NCBI GenBank assembly: GCA_958295985.1
Contig: OY282432.1
Span: 1,302,001 to 1,366,000, forward strand
Direction: 5' to 3'
Source of the DNA: an uncultured Candidatus Binatia bacterium
GTDB lineage: Bacteria > Desulfobacterota > Binatia > UBA9968 > JAJDTQ01
DNA length: 64,000 nt
Below the pieces are notes generated by a model. That model made no database searches. It saw only the letters and a list, made by a program, of their open reading frames with translations, and was not told where the DNA came from. Shown here one piece after another: positions 54,701 to 61,549 of this stretch (position 1 is its first letter; each line of letters starts with the position of its first letter). The position numbers were made by a program, and so were the translations under genes.

Positions 54701-56084
54701 GTTGCTCTTCGTGGTGGACAAGTCCGGCAGCATGGGCGGCGGCCCCTTCGGCACCACCAAGCTGGACCTGGCCAAGGCGGCTACCATGGCCTCGGCCGAG
54801 CTGCTCAACCCCACCGACGAAGTGGCCATCCTGGCGTTCGACTCGAACTGGCAGTGGGTGGCGCCGTTCCAGGCGGCGGGGGGCAGCGGGCGCATCGCCG
54901 AGGAGGTGGCCGGCCTGAGCTCCGACGGCGGCACCGACCTCCACAAGGCCATGGTGGAAGGCCGTCGGGCGCTGGTGGCCAAGGAGGCCGCCATCAAGCA
55001 CGTGCTGGTGCTGTCGGATGGGCTCACCGAGAAGGCGAAGCTGTTGGAGCAGGTGACCGGCATGGCGCGGGAGCGGATCACCGTCTCCACCGTGTCCATC
55101 GGCGGCGACGCCGACCGCGGCCTCATGACCCGGCTCGCGCAGGGCGGCAGCGGCCGGAGCTACGCCACCGTGGACCCCCGGACCATCCCGCAGATATTCA
55201 CCACCGAGACGCTGCTGATCTCACGGGACCTGCTGGTGGAAAAGACCGTGACCCCGACCGCCACGGGGCCGGCGGGCCCCATGCGCGGTCTGTCCGCAGA
55301 GCCCTTGCCGCAGGTCCTGGGCTACGTTCTAACCCACGTGAAGCCCGGAGCGGAACTCCATCTGCGCGCCGGGGAAGACCCGCTGCTGGTTTCCTGGCGT
55401 TACGGCCTGGGGCGGGTGTACGCCTTTACCTCGGATGTCTCCGGGCGGTGGGGGCGGCACTGGGTGCGCTGGGAGATGTTCCCCAAATGGGCCGCGCAGA
55501 TGGCCCGCCTCGCCGTAAGAAACGTCTCGGACCACCGGCTTCGGACGGATTTCGTGAGAGACGGCGAGGTCATGAGCGCGGTGGTGGATCTCTTCTCGGC
55601 CTCGGGACGGCCGGTGAATCACCTGAAGCTGGAGGGTTTGCTGACCCGGGCCGACGAGACCCTGCAGCGGGAAGCGTTTCGACAGGTGGCTCCCGGCCGC
55701 TATCGGACGAGTTTCGAAACCCCGCGACGGGGCATCAACCTGCTCACCGTAAAGCAGCCGCCGGGTCCGTCCGGCGCGCCTCCCATGGCTCTCACGGTGC
55801 CCTTCATCGTGCCCTTCTCCAGGGAGTATCGGGAAATGGACGCCAACACCGAGTTGCTGGAACGGCTGGCCCGACAGACCGGCGGGACGGTGCTGCGGGA
55901 GGATACCCTGGCGCAGGACATCGAACGCCTCTTTACCGCCGACCCGAACGCCGCGGGGTCGGCTCGAGGGATCTGGTGGGCGCTGGCCGCGGCCGGCCTG
56001 GGCGTCTTCCTCCTGGACCTGGCCTTGCGCGCCTTGGTGAACTTGCGTCGAGGCCGCCGGGGCCGGCCGACGCTCGGAGCATAG
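51726..56084 (+). CDS. Giant BatA-like protein with three vWA domains
   Basis: A 1452-residue membrane protein. The N-terminus has two helices (LFPAAFLFLLGAVPVILLL; LILQLLAAAAVITALAG), then a vWA domain with MIDAS DLSAS (about residue 96). A membrane helix follows at about 595-615, then a second vWA domain with DLSHS (about 654), an amidotransferase-like region (FDLLILDNVPAYQ, GGGLIVLGGTRSYGAGG), and a third vWA domain with DKSGS (about 997). One more helix sits near the C-terminus (WALAAAGLGVFLLDLALRAL). Usually BatA/BatB-like proteins carry one vWA domain each; here a BatA-like protein and a double-domain protein appear fused. GTG start four bases after the DUF58 stop. Confidence 0.85.
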   Translation: MLWLFPAAFLFLLGAVPVILLLNSLRPRGARVPVTALFLLEKVLRERPMGRRLGWLWRRNLPLILQLLAAAAVITALAGPALLGVGSAGRDWVVVMDLSASMKAAGESGSRFDAARAELLRRIDALGANDRMMIIGAGAAPEVVQPFTGDRTRLGRTAERLSATDAEAPVKEAVLLAHTFLKRQGPHRVVVITDGAFKGIGELPLAASYLELVQVRGGADNVGILGFQFRRVAGEADQYEAMVVVQNFTEQAVHAPLIVTVSDRVVSRTLLSLEPFSREVLIYGVPGPLRGRASALLAIDDDLHTDNRAFLAFPEERPTRVLYVGPGNPFLERLLRYFPHVTLARIDRIPVDRVTEQVAAYDVVMLDRVPAPPLVRGNFVLIRTVAEGLPLRVAGQTPRPARVSAGADHPLAAGVRLDGLYVRDALELLPDGGGVSLARSERGPLIHAVESGDLKALVFAFDLTESDLPFRVSFPLLVRNAFAWFRPTAREFPASQVAAGLPFVADVGVDEEQLVFVGPSGESRPVRVRERTGTYTDTAEVGFYRFQGERGEGEFAVNLFSEEESRIRPAYRAEPAASAPPATASGRDARLDLWPALLVVALALLLAESLVVCRTRRSLVPLWLRAPAVAVLLVALANPRLLAEDPELDVVMAVDLSHSVGEEARTRAVDVLERAQGLVGAKVRLGVFSFARRPQWEFLPTRELPVSELPAPPERDATDLGAALQGALGELSEGRQSRVLLISDANENHGSVERVLPLLRSHGVAVWPYSVSLAEGRNEVYLSELTVPSVVDSDETFEIKAAVTSARASSAGVSLLRDGRVIRSTRRELAPGANWLSFNDSVTRRGTHTYELMVDAATDVLAENNLLQGIVSVKGPSRVLYLHGADTSRRFMAEALQVQGYEVVEKTPPRANLTLPELSGFDLLILDNVPAYQLSQVKMERIERFVRDLGGGLIVLGGTRSYGAGGYYRTPLEQTLPVEMRPPARMELPHVALLFVVDKSGSMGGGPFGTTKLDLAKAATMASAELLNPTDEVAILAFDSNWQWVAPFQAAGGSGRIAEEVAGLSSDGGTDLHKAMVEGRRALVAKEAAIKHVLVLSDGLTEKAKLLEQVTGMARERITVSTVSIGGDADRGLMTRLAQGGSGRSYATVDPRTIPQIFTTETLLISRDLLVEKTVTPTATGPAGPMRGLSAEPLPQVLGYVLTHVKPGAELHLRAGEDPLLVSWRYGLGRVYAFTSDVSGRWGRHWVRWEMFPKWAAQMARLAVRNVSDHRLRTDFVRDGEVMSAVVDLFSASGRPVNHLKLEGLLTRADETLQREAFRQVAPGRYRTSFETPRRGINLLTVKQPPGPSGAPPMALTVPFIVPFSREYREMDANTELLERLARQTGGTVLREDTLAQDIERLFTADPNAAGSARGIWWALAAAGLGVFLLDLALRALVNLRRGRRGRPTLGA

Positions 56085-56166
56085 GCGGCCATCCGCGACG
56101 GCCACCCGGCGCTCTGAACTCCATGAGGGCACGTTCCCCCTCCGTCCCGAGCGAATTTTTCGCGCT

Positions 56167-56195
56167 TTGATTCCGCTTTGGCAGCGGGTTATGGT
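56167..56195 (+). promoter_or_regulatory. Promoter placing transcription start at the nuclease start codon
   Basis: TTGATT (56167-56172) and TATGGT (56190-56195) are 17 bases apart. The expected transcription start, six to seven bases downstream, falls on or beside the ATG at 56202, and no Shine-Dalgarno sequence precedes that ATG. A leaderless mRNA is therefore likely. Confidence 0.4.
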
Positions 56196-56201
56196 TCCTC
56201 C

Positions 56202-57773
56202 ATGAGCCTTCCTTACGACAGCCCTCCCCGACGCAAGCTGCCCATCGGCGTTCAGACCTTCCGCGAAATCCGCAACGATGGCTGTTACTACGTGGACAAG
56301 ACGGCCTGGATACAGCGACTGATGGAAGGGGGTAAGCACTATTTCCTCTCCCGTCCCCGGCGTTTCGGCAAGAGCCTGCTTCTGGACACCATCAAGGAGT
56401 TGTTCGAAGGCCATGAGGCGTTGTTCCGGGGGCTGGCGATCCACGAGAATTGGGACTGGAACGTGCGCCGCCAAGTGGTGCGGCTCAGCTTCGGCAGCGG
56501 CGAATACGAGGATCCGGACTACGTACGGGACGAGATGACGGAGCAACTGGAGGCCATCGAAACGCAGGCCGCCGTCAACGCGGGTCATCACAGGGCTTCC
56601 ATTCGCTTCCGTCAACTCCTGCGAGCGCTACACGAACGTAGCGGGAGGCGAGTGGCCGTTCTGATCGACGAGTACGACAAGCCGATCACGGATGTGCTGG
56701 ATGCACCGGAAGTGGCTCGGTCCAACCGCAGCTTCCTGCGGAGCATCTACTCCGTCATCAAGGATTGTGACGCGCACATAAAGTTCACACTGTTCATCGG
56801 CGTCAGCAAGTTCTCGAAGGTAAGCCTCTTTTCCGGCCTCAACAACTTGAAGGACATCACCCTGGACCCGCGCTACTCCGCCATTTGCGGTTATACGGAA
56901 GCGGACTTGGACACCGTGTTCGCGCCGGAGCTGCCCGGCCTGGACCGTGACGAGATACGCCGCTGGTACAACGGCTATTGCTGGCTGGGGGATGAGAAGG
57001 TTTACAATCCCTTCGACGTCCTGCTGTTGTTCGACACCCGCCGGTTCAGGGCGCACTGGTTCGAGACCGGCTCGCCCAAGTTCCTCATCGACACGCTGAG
57101 GCGACGACACGTCGCCTCCCCGGACCTGGACGGCATGACCGGTACGGAGGCTCTGCTTTCGGCCTTCGACGTCGATGAGATGGCCACGGAGGCGCTGCTG
57201 TTCCAGACCGGCTACCTGACGGTCGTAGACGAGGAGGACCGGGACGGCGCCATCCGCTACCGGCTGGGCTACCCCAACCAGGAAGTGCGCCAGAGCCTGA
57301 ACGAGTATCTGCTGATGGCCTTGCTGCCTGACGCCTCCCAGCGGTTGGCGCGGGAAAGTTCGCTCCGGGAGTTGTTGGCCGCCAACGACTTCGCGGGCCT
57401 GGAGGCCCTGTTCCGGGCCATCTTCGCCGGCATTCCCTACCAGTGGCACGTCAAGAACGACATCCAGGAGTACGAGGGTTACTACGCCAGCGTGATCTAT
57501 TCGTACTTTGCGGCCCAGGGCCTGGACTTGGTCGCGGAGGACACTTCAAGCACGGGCCGCGCAGACATGACGCTGCGTCTCAACGGCCACATGTATGTGT
57601 TCGAGTTCAAGACGGTGGAGAAAGAGGCCACGGGCGAGGCCATGAGGCAGCTCAGGGAGAAGGGCTACGCGGACAAGTACGGACACCTGGGCCGGCCGGT
57701 CCACCTGATCGGGGTAGAGTTCAGCAAGGAGGACCGCAACGTCGCCGCCTTCGAGGTGGAACGGACAGCGTAG
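56202..57773 (+). CDS. AAA-ATPase-like / PD-(D/E)XK nuclease-family protein
   Basis: A 523-residue protein of the family combining an AAA-ATPase-like domain with a C-terminal PD-(D/E)XK domain. It opens LPIGVQTFREIRNDGCYYVDKT, contains the P-loop variant SRPRRFGKSLLLDTI, Walker B VAVLIDEYDKPITD, and a C-terminal nuclease core YYASVIYSYFAAQGLDLVAE, then GRADMTLRLNGHMYVFEFKTVE (D...ExK). These proteins are numerous in some genomes and suspected to be selfish or defence-related. The ATG at 56202 was chosen; a TTG eight codons upstream exists. Confidence 0.9.
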   Translation: MSLPYDSPPRRKLPIGVQTFREIRNDGCYYVDKTAWIQRLMEGGKHYFLSRPRRFGKSLLLDTIKELFEGHEALFRGLAIHENWDWNVRRQVVRLSFGSGEYEDPDYVRDEMTEQLEAIETQAAVNAGHHRASIRFRQLLRALHERSGRRVAVLIDEYDKPITDVLDAPEVARSNRSFLRSIYSVIKDCDAHIKFTLFIGVSKFSKVSLFSGLNNLKDITLDPRYSAICGYTEADLDTVFAPELPGLDRDEIRRWYNGYCWLGDEKVYNPFDVLLLFDTRRFRAHWFETGSPKFLIDTLRRRHVASPDLDGMTGTEALLSAFDVDEMATEALLFQTGYLTVVDEEDRDGAIRYRLGYPNQEVRQSLNEYLLMALLPDASQRLARESSLRELLAANDFAGLEALFRAIFAGIPYQWHVKNDIQEYEGYYASVIYSYFAAQGLDLVAEDTSSTGRADMTLRLNGHMYVFEFKTVEKEATGEAMRQLREKGYADKYGHLGRPVHLIGVEFSKEDRNVAAFEVERTA

Positions 57774-57827
57774 GCCTGCGGCAGACCCGACGATGGGCGC
57801 CAACTGAATGCAGGAGGACCGAACGGG

Positions 57828-58934
57828 ATGCAGGAGGAGATGTTCAAAGTCTGGCTGGGCGTCGAGCGAGAACTGAAAGCCAAGACCGTCGGCAGTCGAG
57901 TCAGCGACTGCAAGCGGGTCGAGCGTTATGAGGGCGATCTGGACGCCCACTACGATACGGACGGGCTTGCCGGCCTGATGGACCGCCTGAACCCGGGAGG
58001 GCCGGAGCACAAGATCCCGATCAATGGCAACAGGAAGAACGGCACGGCGACGCTGAAGAGCGCGGTTAGCCGCTATCGCGACTTCCGGAATGGGGGCGGC
58101 GGCACAGCCGATTCGACCGGGGTTCCGGCGAAGCTGCGGCCGCAAGTGCGGCAGACCCGAGGATCGGGAGCGGGCTGGCCGACTTGGCCGCAGCCGAGCG
58201 ATGAGGACCTCCTCGAGCTTGCTCGGGCGATGGTGCCGTTGGTGCGGTTCCTCGATCCCCGCATAGTCCACGCGGTCGCCGAAGACAACCGGCACAGGGG
58301 GGCCGAGTGGTCTTCCCGGCTGGAGGCGCTCGGCATAGATCCCGCCATCTATCTATGGGAAGGCTCGCCCTGCGCTTTTCCGGGAGTTCGACGTTGGGCC
58401 GGAAGCACAGAGAGAGCAGCGCTTCGGAAACAGGACCCGCCGGATGAAGCTCTCTCGCAATGCCTTGAGCTCGACGACAACGCCTACCCGAGGCATCTGT
58501 GGGCGTTCGTCTGCACCGGCAAGTCGTTTCGCAACCAAGGGCCTGACGGCTACCAACTCGCGCACCTCTTCGACCATAAGGCATACCGAAACCGCTGGCG
58601 AGACGAGATGGACCTCCCGCGAGACATAGACGCGCCGGTGCCGCTATACGGGTTGTTCACGAGCGCGGCGAACTCGGTCTATACGCCGGGCGCTTTCCTG
58701 AGACCCACGGACTTCTCGCCCAGGCTACGGAGCCTTATCCAGAGACGGGCGCTGCAGCTCTACGGCGACACATGCAACATCGTGCCGCCGCCCTTGGCGG
58801 TAAAGCGCTGCGATGACCCGAACTGGGCTCTCGACAACTTCCGGTGGAGTGCGCCCGTGGGGGGCATGGACGGCGTTCGTGATTTTCTGAAGTTCCGCCG
58901 CGAGTGCATGGGCAAACTCATCGACAAACGGTAA
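57828..58934 (+). CDS. Putative HNH-type nuclease, uncharacterised
   Basis: A 368-residue protein. The N-terminus (about 1-90: MFKVWLGVERELKAKTVGSR, then DCKRVERYEGDL, ATLKSAVSRYRDF) resembles a small domain often preceding nuclease domains in restriction-like proteins. The C-terminal half contains YQLAHLFDHKAYRNRW and several conserved-looking Cys/His residues, suggesting an HNH-like centre, but the canonical motif cannot be confirmed. Starts 54 bases after the PD-(D/E)XK gene behind GGAGGACC. A defence or mobile function with its neighbour is possible. Confidence 0.55.
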   Translation: MQEEMFKVWLGVERELKAKTVGSRVSDCKRVERYEGDLDAHYDTDGLAGLMDRLNPGGPEHKIPINGNRKNGTATLKSAVSRYRDFRNGGGGTADSTGVPAKLRPQVRQTRGSGAGWPTWPQPSDEDLLELARAMVPLVRFLDPRIVHAVAEDNRHRGAEWSSRLEALGIDPAIYLWEGSPCAFPGVRRWAGSTERAALRKQDPPDEALSQCLELDDNAYPRHLWAFVCTGKSFRNQGPDGYQLAHLFDHKAYRNRWRDEMDLPRDIDAPVPLYGLFTSAANSVYTPGAFLRPTDFSPRLRSLIQRRALQLYGDTCNIVPPPLAVKRCDDPNWALDNFRWSAPVGGMDGVRDFLKFRRECMGKLIDKR

Positions 58935-59004
58935 GCGGCCCTGCGGACCGACGGCACCGGGTGAGACGCCGGAAACGATACAGTGGCAGGGATCGCGTCG
59001 ATAA

Positions 59005-59024
59005 CGCTGGCGCTGTCGCCAGCG
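59005..59024. repeat. Perfect hairpin downstream of the nuclease gene
   Basis: CGCTGGCG and CGCCAGCG form an eight-base stem (nine with flanking A-T) around CTGT. No T-run follows, so it is not a classical terminator. The gap 58935-59241 (307 bases) contains this hairpin and an AT-rich stretch around 59070-59110, but no gene I can support. Confidence 0.5.
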
Positions 59025-59241
59025 TCGGTGACTCGAAACCGGGCAGGCCTCTGTCCCGTCAGCGCGATTGTTCGTCTATTGAAAATGTTGTTTTGATTCA
59101 GTCGAAATACGACCTCGGCTCGCGCGGCTAACCGCCGAGTGCGCCGCTTCTCTACGGGCGGGAGAGCGGCTCGTCCTGCCAGGGCCAGAGGCTCACCTTG
59201 GCCGAGCAGTTCGCCCCGCTCCCACAGGGAGCCGGAACGCG

Positions 59242-59721
59242 CTATTGGGCTTCCCGGCGCGTGCCGCCCAGCCAGGCCGTGACCACCAGTTCGGCGACGG
59301 CGCCGGGCGGCAACTCGCTGACACCGACGTCCGTCCAGGTCGGGTAGGGCGCCTTGATGTACCGGTTTTTCACCGCGTTGAAGAGCAGGAAGGTCTTGGA
59401 GTAGTCCAGGCGGTAGGTTTCGACGGTCACCACATTGTCGAAGGTCGCGCCGGCTCGCGCGAGGCGCGCCCCGACCTCTTCGAAGATGCTGACGAAATTG
59501 GCGGTCAGGGCCTCATCGCCGGCATCGCGCGCCACCGGCGTCCCGGTGACCCCGGAGAGGTACAGCATGTCGCCCACCCGGACCGCGGGGGAGTAACGGA
59601 TGCTCTCAGGGACGTTCGGGTCCTGCGAAACGAAGACCTCGGGCGCAACGCCCTCCTCCGCGGAAAGAGCGGCGAACGGCGCCATCGCCATCAGAACGAG
59701 CAACACGATGATGCGGTGCAT
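59242..59721 (-). CDS. Exported RidA/YjgF-family protein
   Basis: A 159-residue protein with signal peptide (MHRIIVLLVLMAMAPFAALS) followed by a RidA-type domain (SIRYSPAVRVGDMLYLSGVT, YPTWTDVGVSELPPGAVAEL). The catalytic arginine of enamine deaminases (in PARSC-type motifs) is missing: the position reads PTWTD. It is thus likely non-deaminating and, unlike most RidA proteins, exported. GGAGG five bases upstream defines the start; the longer frame lacks support. Confidence 0.85.
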   Translation of the reverse strand: MHRIIVLLVLMAMAPFAALSAEEGVAPEVFVSQDPNVPESIRYSPAVRVGDMLYLSGVTGTPVARDAGDEALTANFVSIFEEVGARLARAGATFDNVVTVETYRLDYSKTFLLFNAVKNRYIKAPYPTWTDVGVSELPPGAVAELVVTAWLGGTRREAQ

Positions 59722-59837
59722 GTTTTCCTCCTGTGTACCTGGAAGCCTGCCCCGAAACGGGCGGCGGGTCTTGAAGTGCATCAGGGGCACAATATAGGCG
59801 CACGCCCGCCCGAAAGGCAATGGAGTGGACGCCACCT

Positions 59838-60206
59838 TCACGCAGGGCCTTGACGGCCCGAGGCCTTGCGCTCCCGCAGACCGGCCCGTCCCTTGAACGG
59901 AGCCCGTCCCTTGAACGGAACAACTTCAATGTCACCTTCCCGCTTGCGGGTCTGGGCGATATCGTAGCTGTTCTGCATCCTCATCAGCGTATCCATGGAC
60001 ACACCGAACGCCTTCTCGATCCTGAGCGCCATTTCAGGCGAGAGGCGTGCACGCTCATTGAGCAGCGCGGACAACGCGGGCCGTGTGACCCCTAACACCT
60101 GCGCTGCGCTGGTCACAGACAAGCACAGGGCCTCGATGATCTCGCTCTTCACGAACCCGCCAGGATGGGCCGGGTTCTTCATCCGAATGCCCTTTGCCGA
60201 ACTCAT
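59838..60206 (-). CDS. higA: HigA-type antitoxin (XRE helix-turn-helix)
   Basis: A 122-residue DNA-binding antitoxin. Family start KNPAHPGGFVKSEIIEALC is followed by the helix-turn-helix TSAAQVLGVTRPALSALLNER and PEMALRIEKAFG. It neutralises the toxin encoded 17 bases upstream and represses their operon. The ATG at 60206 fits GGAGG at five bases; a GTG two codons earlier overlaps that site. The C-terminus is extended and contains the duplicated hexapeptide from the tandem repeat 59884-59919. Confidence 0.9.
   Translation of the reverse strand: MSSAKGIRMKNPAHPGGFVKSEIIEALCLSVTSAAQVLGVTRPALSALLNERARLSPEMALRIEKAFGVSMDTLMRMQNSYDIAQTRKREGDIEVVPFKGRAPFKGRAGLRERKASGRQGPA
59884..59919. repeat. 18-bp perfect tandem duplication in the antitoxin tail
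   Basis: GCCCGTCCCTTGAACGGA occurs twice in direct succession. It adds six residues (a second PFKGRA-type unit) to the C-terminal tail of HigA without changing the frame. Probably a recent slippage event. Confidence 0.85.
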
Positions 60207-60223
60207 GGCCACCTCCTAGTGTC

Positions 60224-60514
60224 CTAGTGACAGTCTTCATAGTCCAGATCGATGATTTCGCTCTCCATTCGGTCGACCCGAAACGTGATCCGCCGGTTTT
60301 TCGTGACCGACAGGCTCCACACGCCTTTACGATCGCCGACAAGCTGATGCGCCCTCCAACTCGGAACCGTCCGTAGTTCCTCCTCTCGCTCCATGTCCTG
60401 AAGGAAAGACAGGATGCGTCGCAGCTTCGGTACGACCGCAGGTTGGAGAGCAGCGCGGTGATCGTTCTCCATGAACCGACGAAGCCCCTTGTGAACCACG
60501 TTCCGAATCTTCAT
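60224..60514 (-). CDS. higB: HigB-type toxin (RelE superfamily mRNA interferase)
   Basis: A 96-residue toxin of the HigB/proteic-killer group: HKGLRRFMENDHRAALQPAV, KLRRILSFLQDM, the region RAHQLVGDRKGVWSLSVTKN and the closing RITFRVDRMESEIIDLDYED, all typical. It cleaves mRNA at the ribosome. As in HigBA, the toxin gene precedes the antitoxin gene. Start at MKIRNVVHKG. The two genes are separated by 17 bases containing a tandem TCCTAGTG repeat (60214-60229). Confidence 0.92.
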   Translation of the reverse strand: MKIRNVVHKGLRRFMENDHRAALQPAVVPKLRRILSFLQDMEREEELRTVPSWRAHQLVGDRKGVWSLSVTKNRRITFRVDRMESEIIDLDYEDCH

Positions 60515-60582
60515 GGCACAAACTACCCCAGCGCAACCGTTCAGTGTCAAGCGACGCTTTACGGACTGGCACAGGGGACCGA

Positions 60583-60610
60583 TTGACGCGCTTGGCGCCC
60601 ATGCCATAAT
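60583..60610 (+). promoter_or_regulatory. era promoter, probably giving a leaderless mRNA
   Basis: TTGACG (60583-60588) and CATAAT (60605-60610), 16 bases apart, each match five of six consensus bases. Transcription would begin six to seven bases further, at or next to the era ATG (60617). No Shine-Dalgarno sequence lies before this ATG. Confidence 0.5.
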
Positions 60611-60616
60611 GGTTCG

Positions 60617-61549
60617 ATGCACGTCGATCCCAAGTCCATGCACGGGGAGCAGCGGACTGCAGCCCTCCCGGCGGATTTCCGGTCCGGTTTCGTCTCGATC
60701 CTGGGGCGGCCCAACGTGGGCAAGTCCACTCTGCTGAACCAGATCCTGGGGGAGAAGATCGCCATCGTCTCGCCCAGGCCGCAGACCACTCGGAACCGGA
60801 TCATGGGCATCAAGACCCTGGCCGGTGGGCAGATGATGTTGCTGGACACGCCGGGTATCCATCGGGCCCGATCGCTGTTGAACCGACGCATGGTGGACGT
60901 GGCCAAGCGCTCTCTCAGCGACGTGGAGGCGGTGGTGTGGGTGGTGGACGCCATCGGGGGCATCCGGGGCGACGATCAGGACATCGCCGGGATCCTGGGC
61001 GGAAGCGGCCACCCCACGCTGATCGCGCTCAACAAGATCGACACGGTGTCCAAGGGGCGGCTGCTGCCGGTGATGGCGCGTCTGGCGGAGCTGCTGCCGG
61101 ACCGGGAGATCGTGCCTATCAGCGCGCTGACGGGCGAAAGCGTCCCATTGCTAATGGAGGAGATACTCAAACGGCTCCCGGTGGGGCCTCGCTATTTCCC
61201 GGAGGATGAGTTGACCGACCAGACGGAGCGGTTCATCGCTGCCGAGCTCATCCGGGAGAAGGTCTTTCTGCGTACCCGCCAGGAGATACCCTACGGCACC
61301 GCGGTGTCGGTTCGGAGCTTCGAGGAGAAGAACGACCTGGTGGTCATCGGCGCCACCATCCACACCGAGCGGGAGAGCCACAAACCGATCCTCATCGGCA
61401 AGCGTGGCGCGGCGCTGAAGGAAATCGGCAGCGCGGCGCGGGAGGAGCTGGAGCACCTGCTCGGCTGCCGCGTCTACCTGGAGCTCACAGTCAAGACCGC
61501 GCCCGGCTGGAGTCGGGACCCCCGGAGCCTCGCGGCCTTCGGCCTGTAA
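60617..61549 (+). CDS. era: GTPase Era
   Basis: A 310-residue ribosome-assembly GTPase. G domain: G1 GRPNVGKST, G3 DTPG, G4 NKID; C-terminal KH domain with IGKRGAALKEIGSAAREELE binding the 16S rRNA 3' end. N-terminal extension of about 25 residues before the G domain is slightly longer than usual. Followed without gap by der (TAATG). Confidence 0.96.
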   Translation: MHVDPKSMHGEQRTAALPADFRSGFVSILGRPNVGKSTLLNQILGEKIAIVSPRPQTTRNRIMGIKTLAGGQMMLLDTPGIHRARSLLNRRMVDVAKRSLSDVEAVVWVVDAIGGIRGDDQDIAGILGGSGHPTLIALNKIDTVSKGRLLPVMARLAELLPDREIVPISALTGESVPLLMEEILKRLPVGPRYFPEDELTDQTERFIAAELIREKVFLRTRQEIPYGTAVSVRSFEEKNDLVVIGATIHTERESHKPILIGKRGAALKEIGSAAREELEHLLGCRVYLELTVKTAPGWSRDPRSLAAFGL

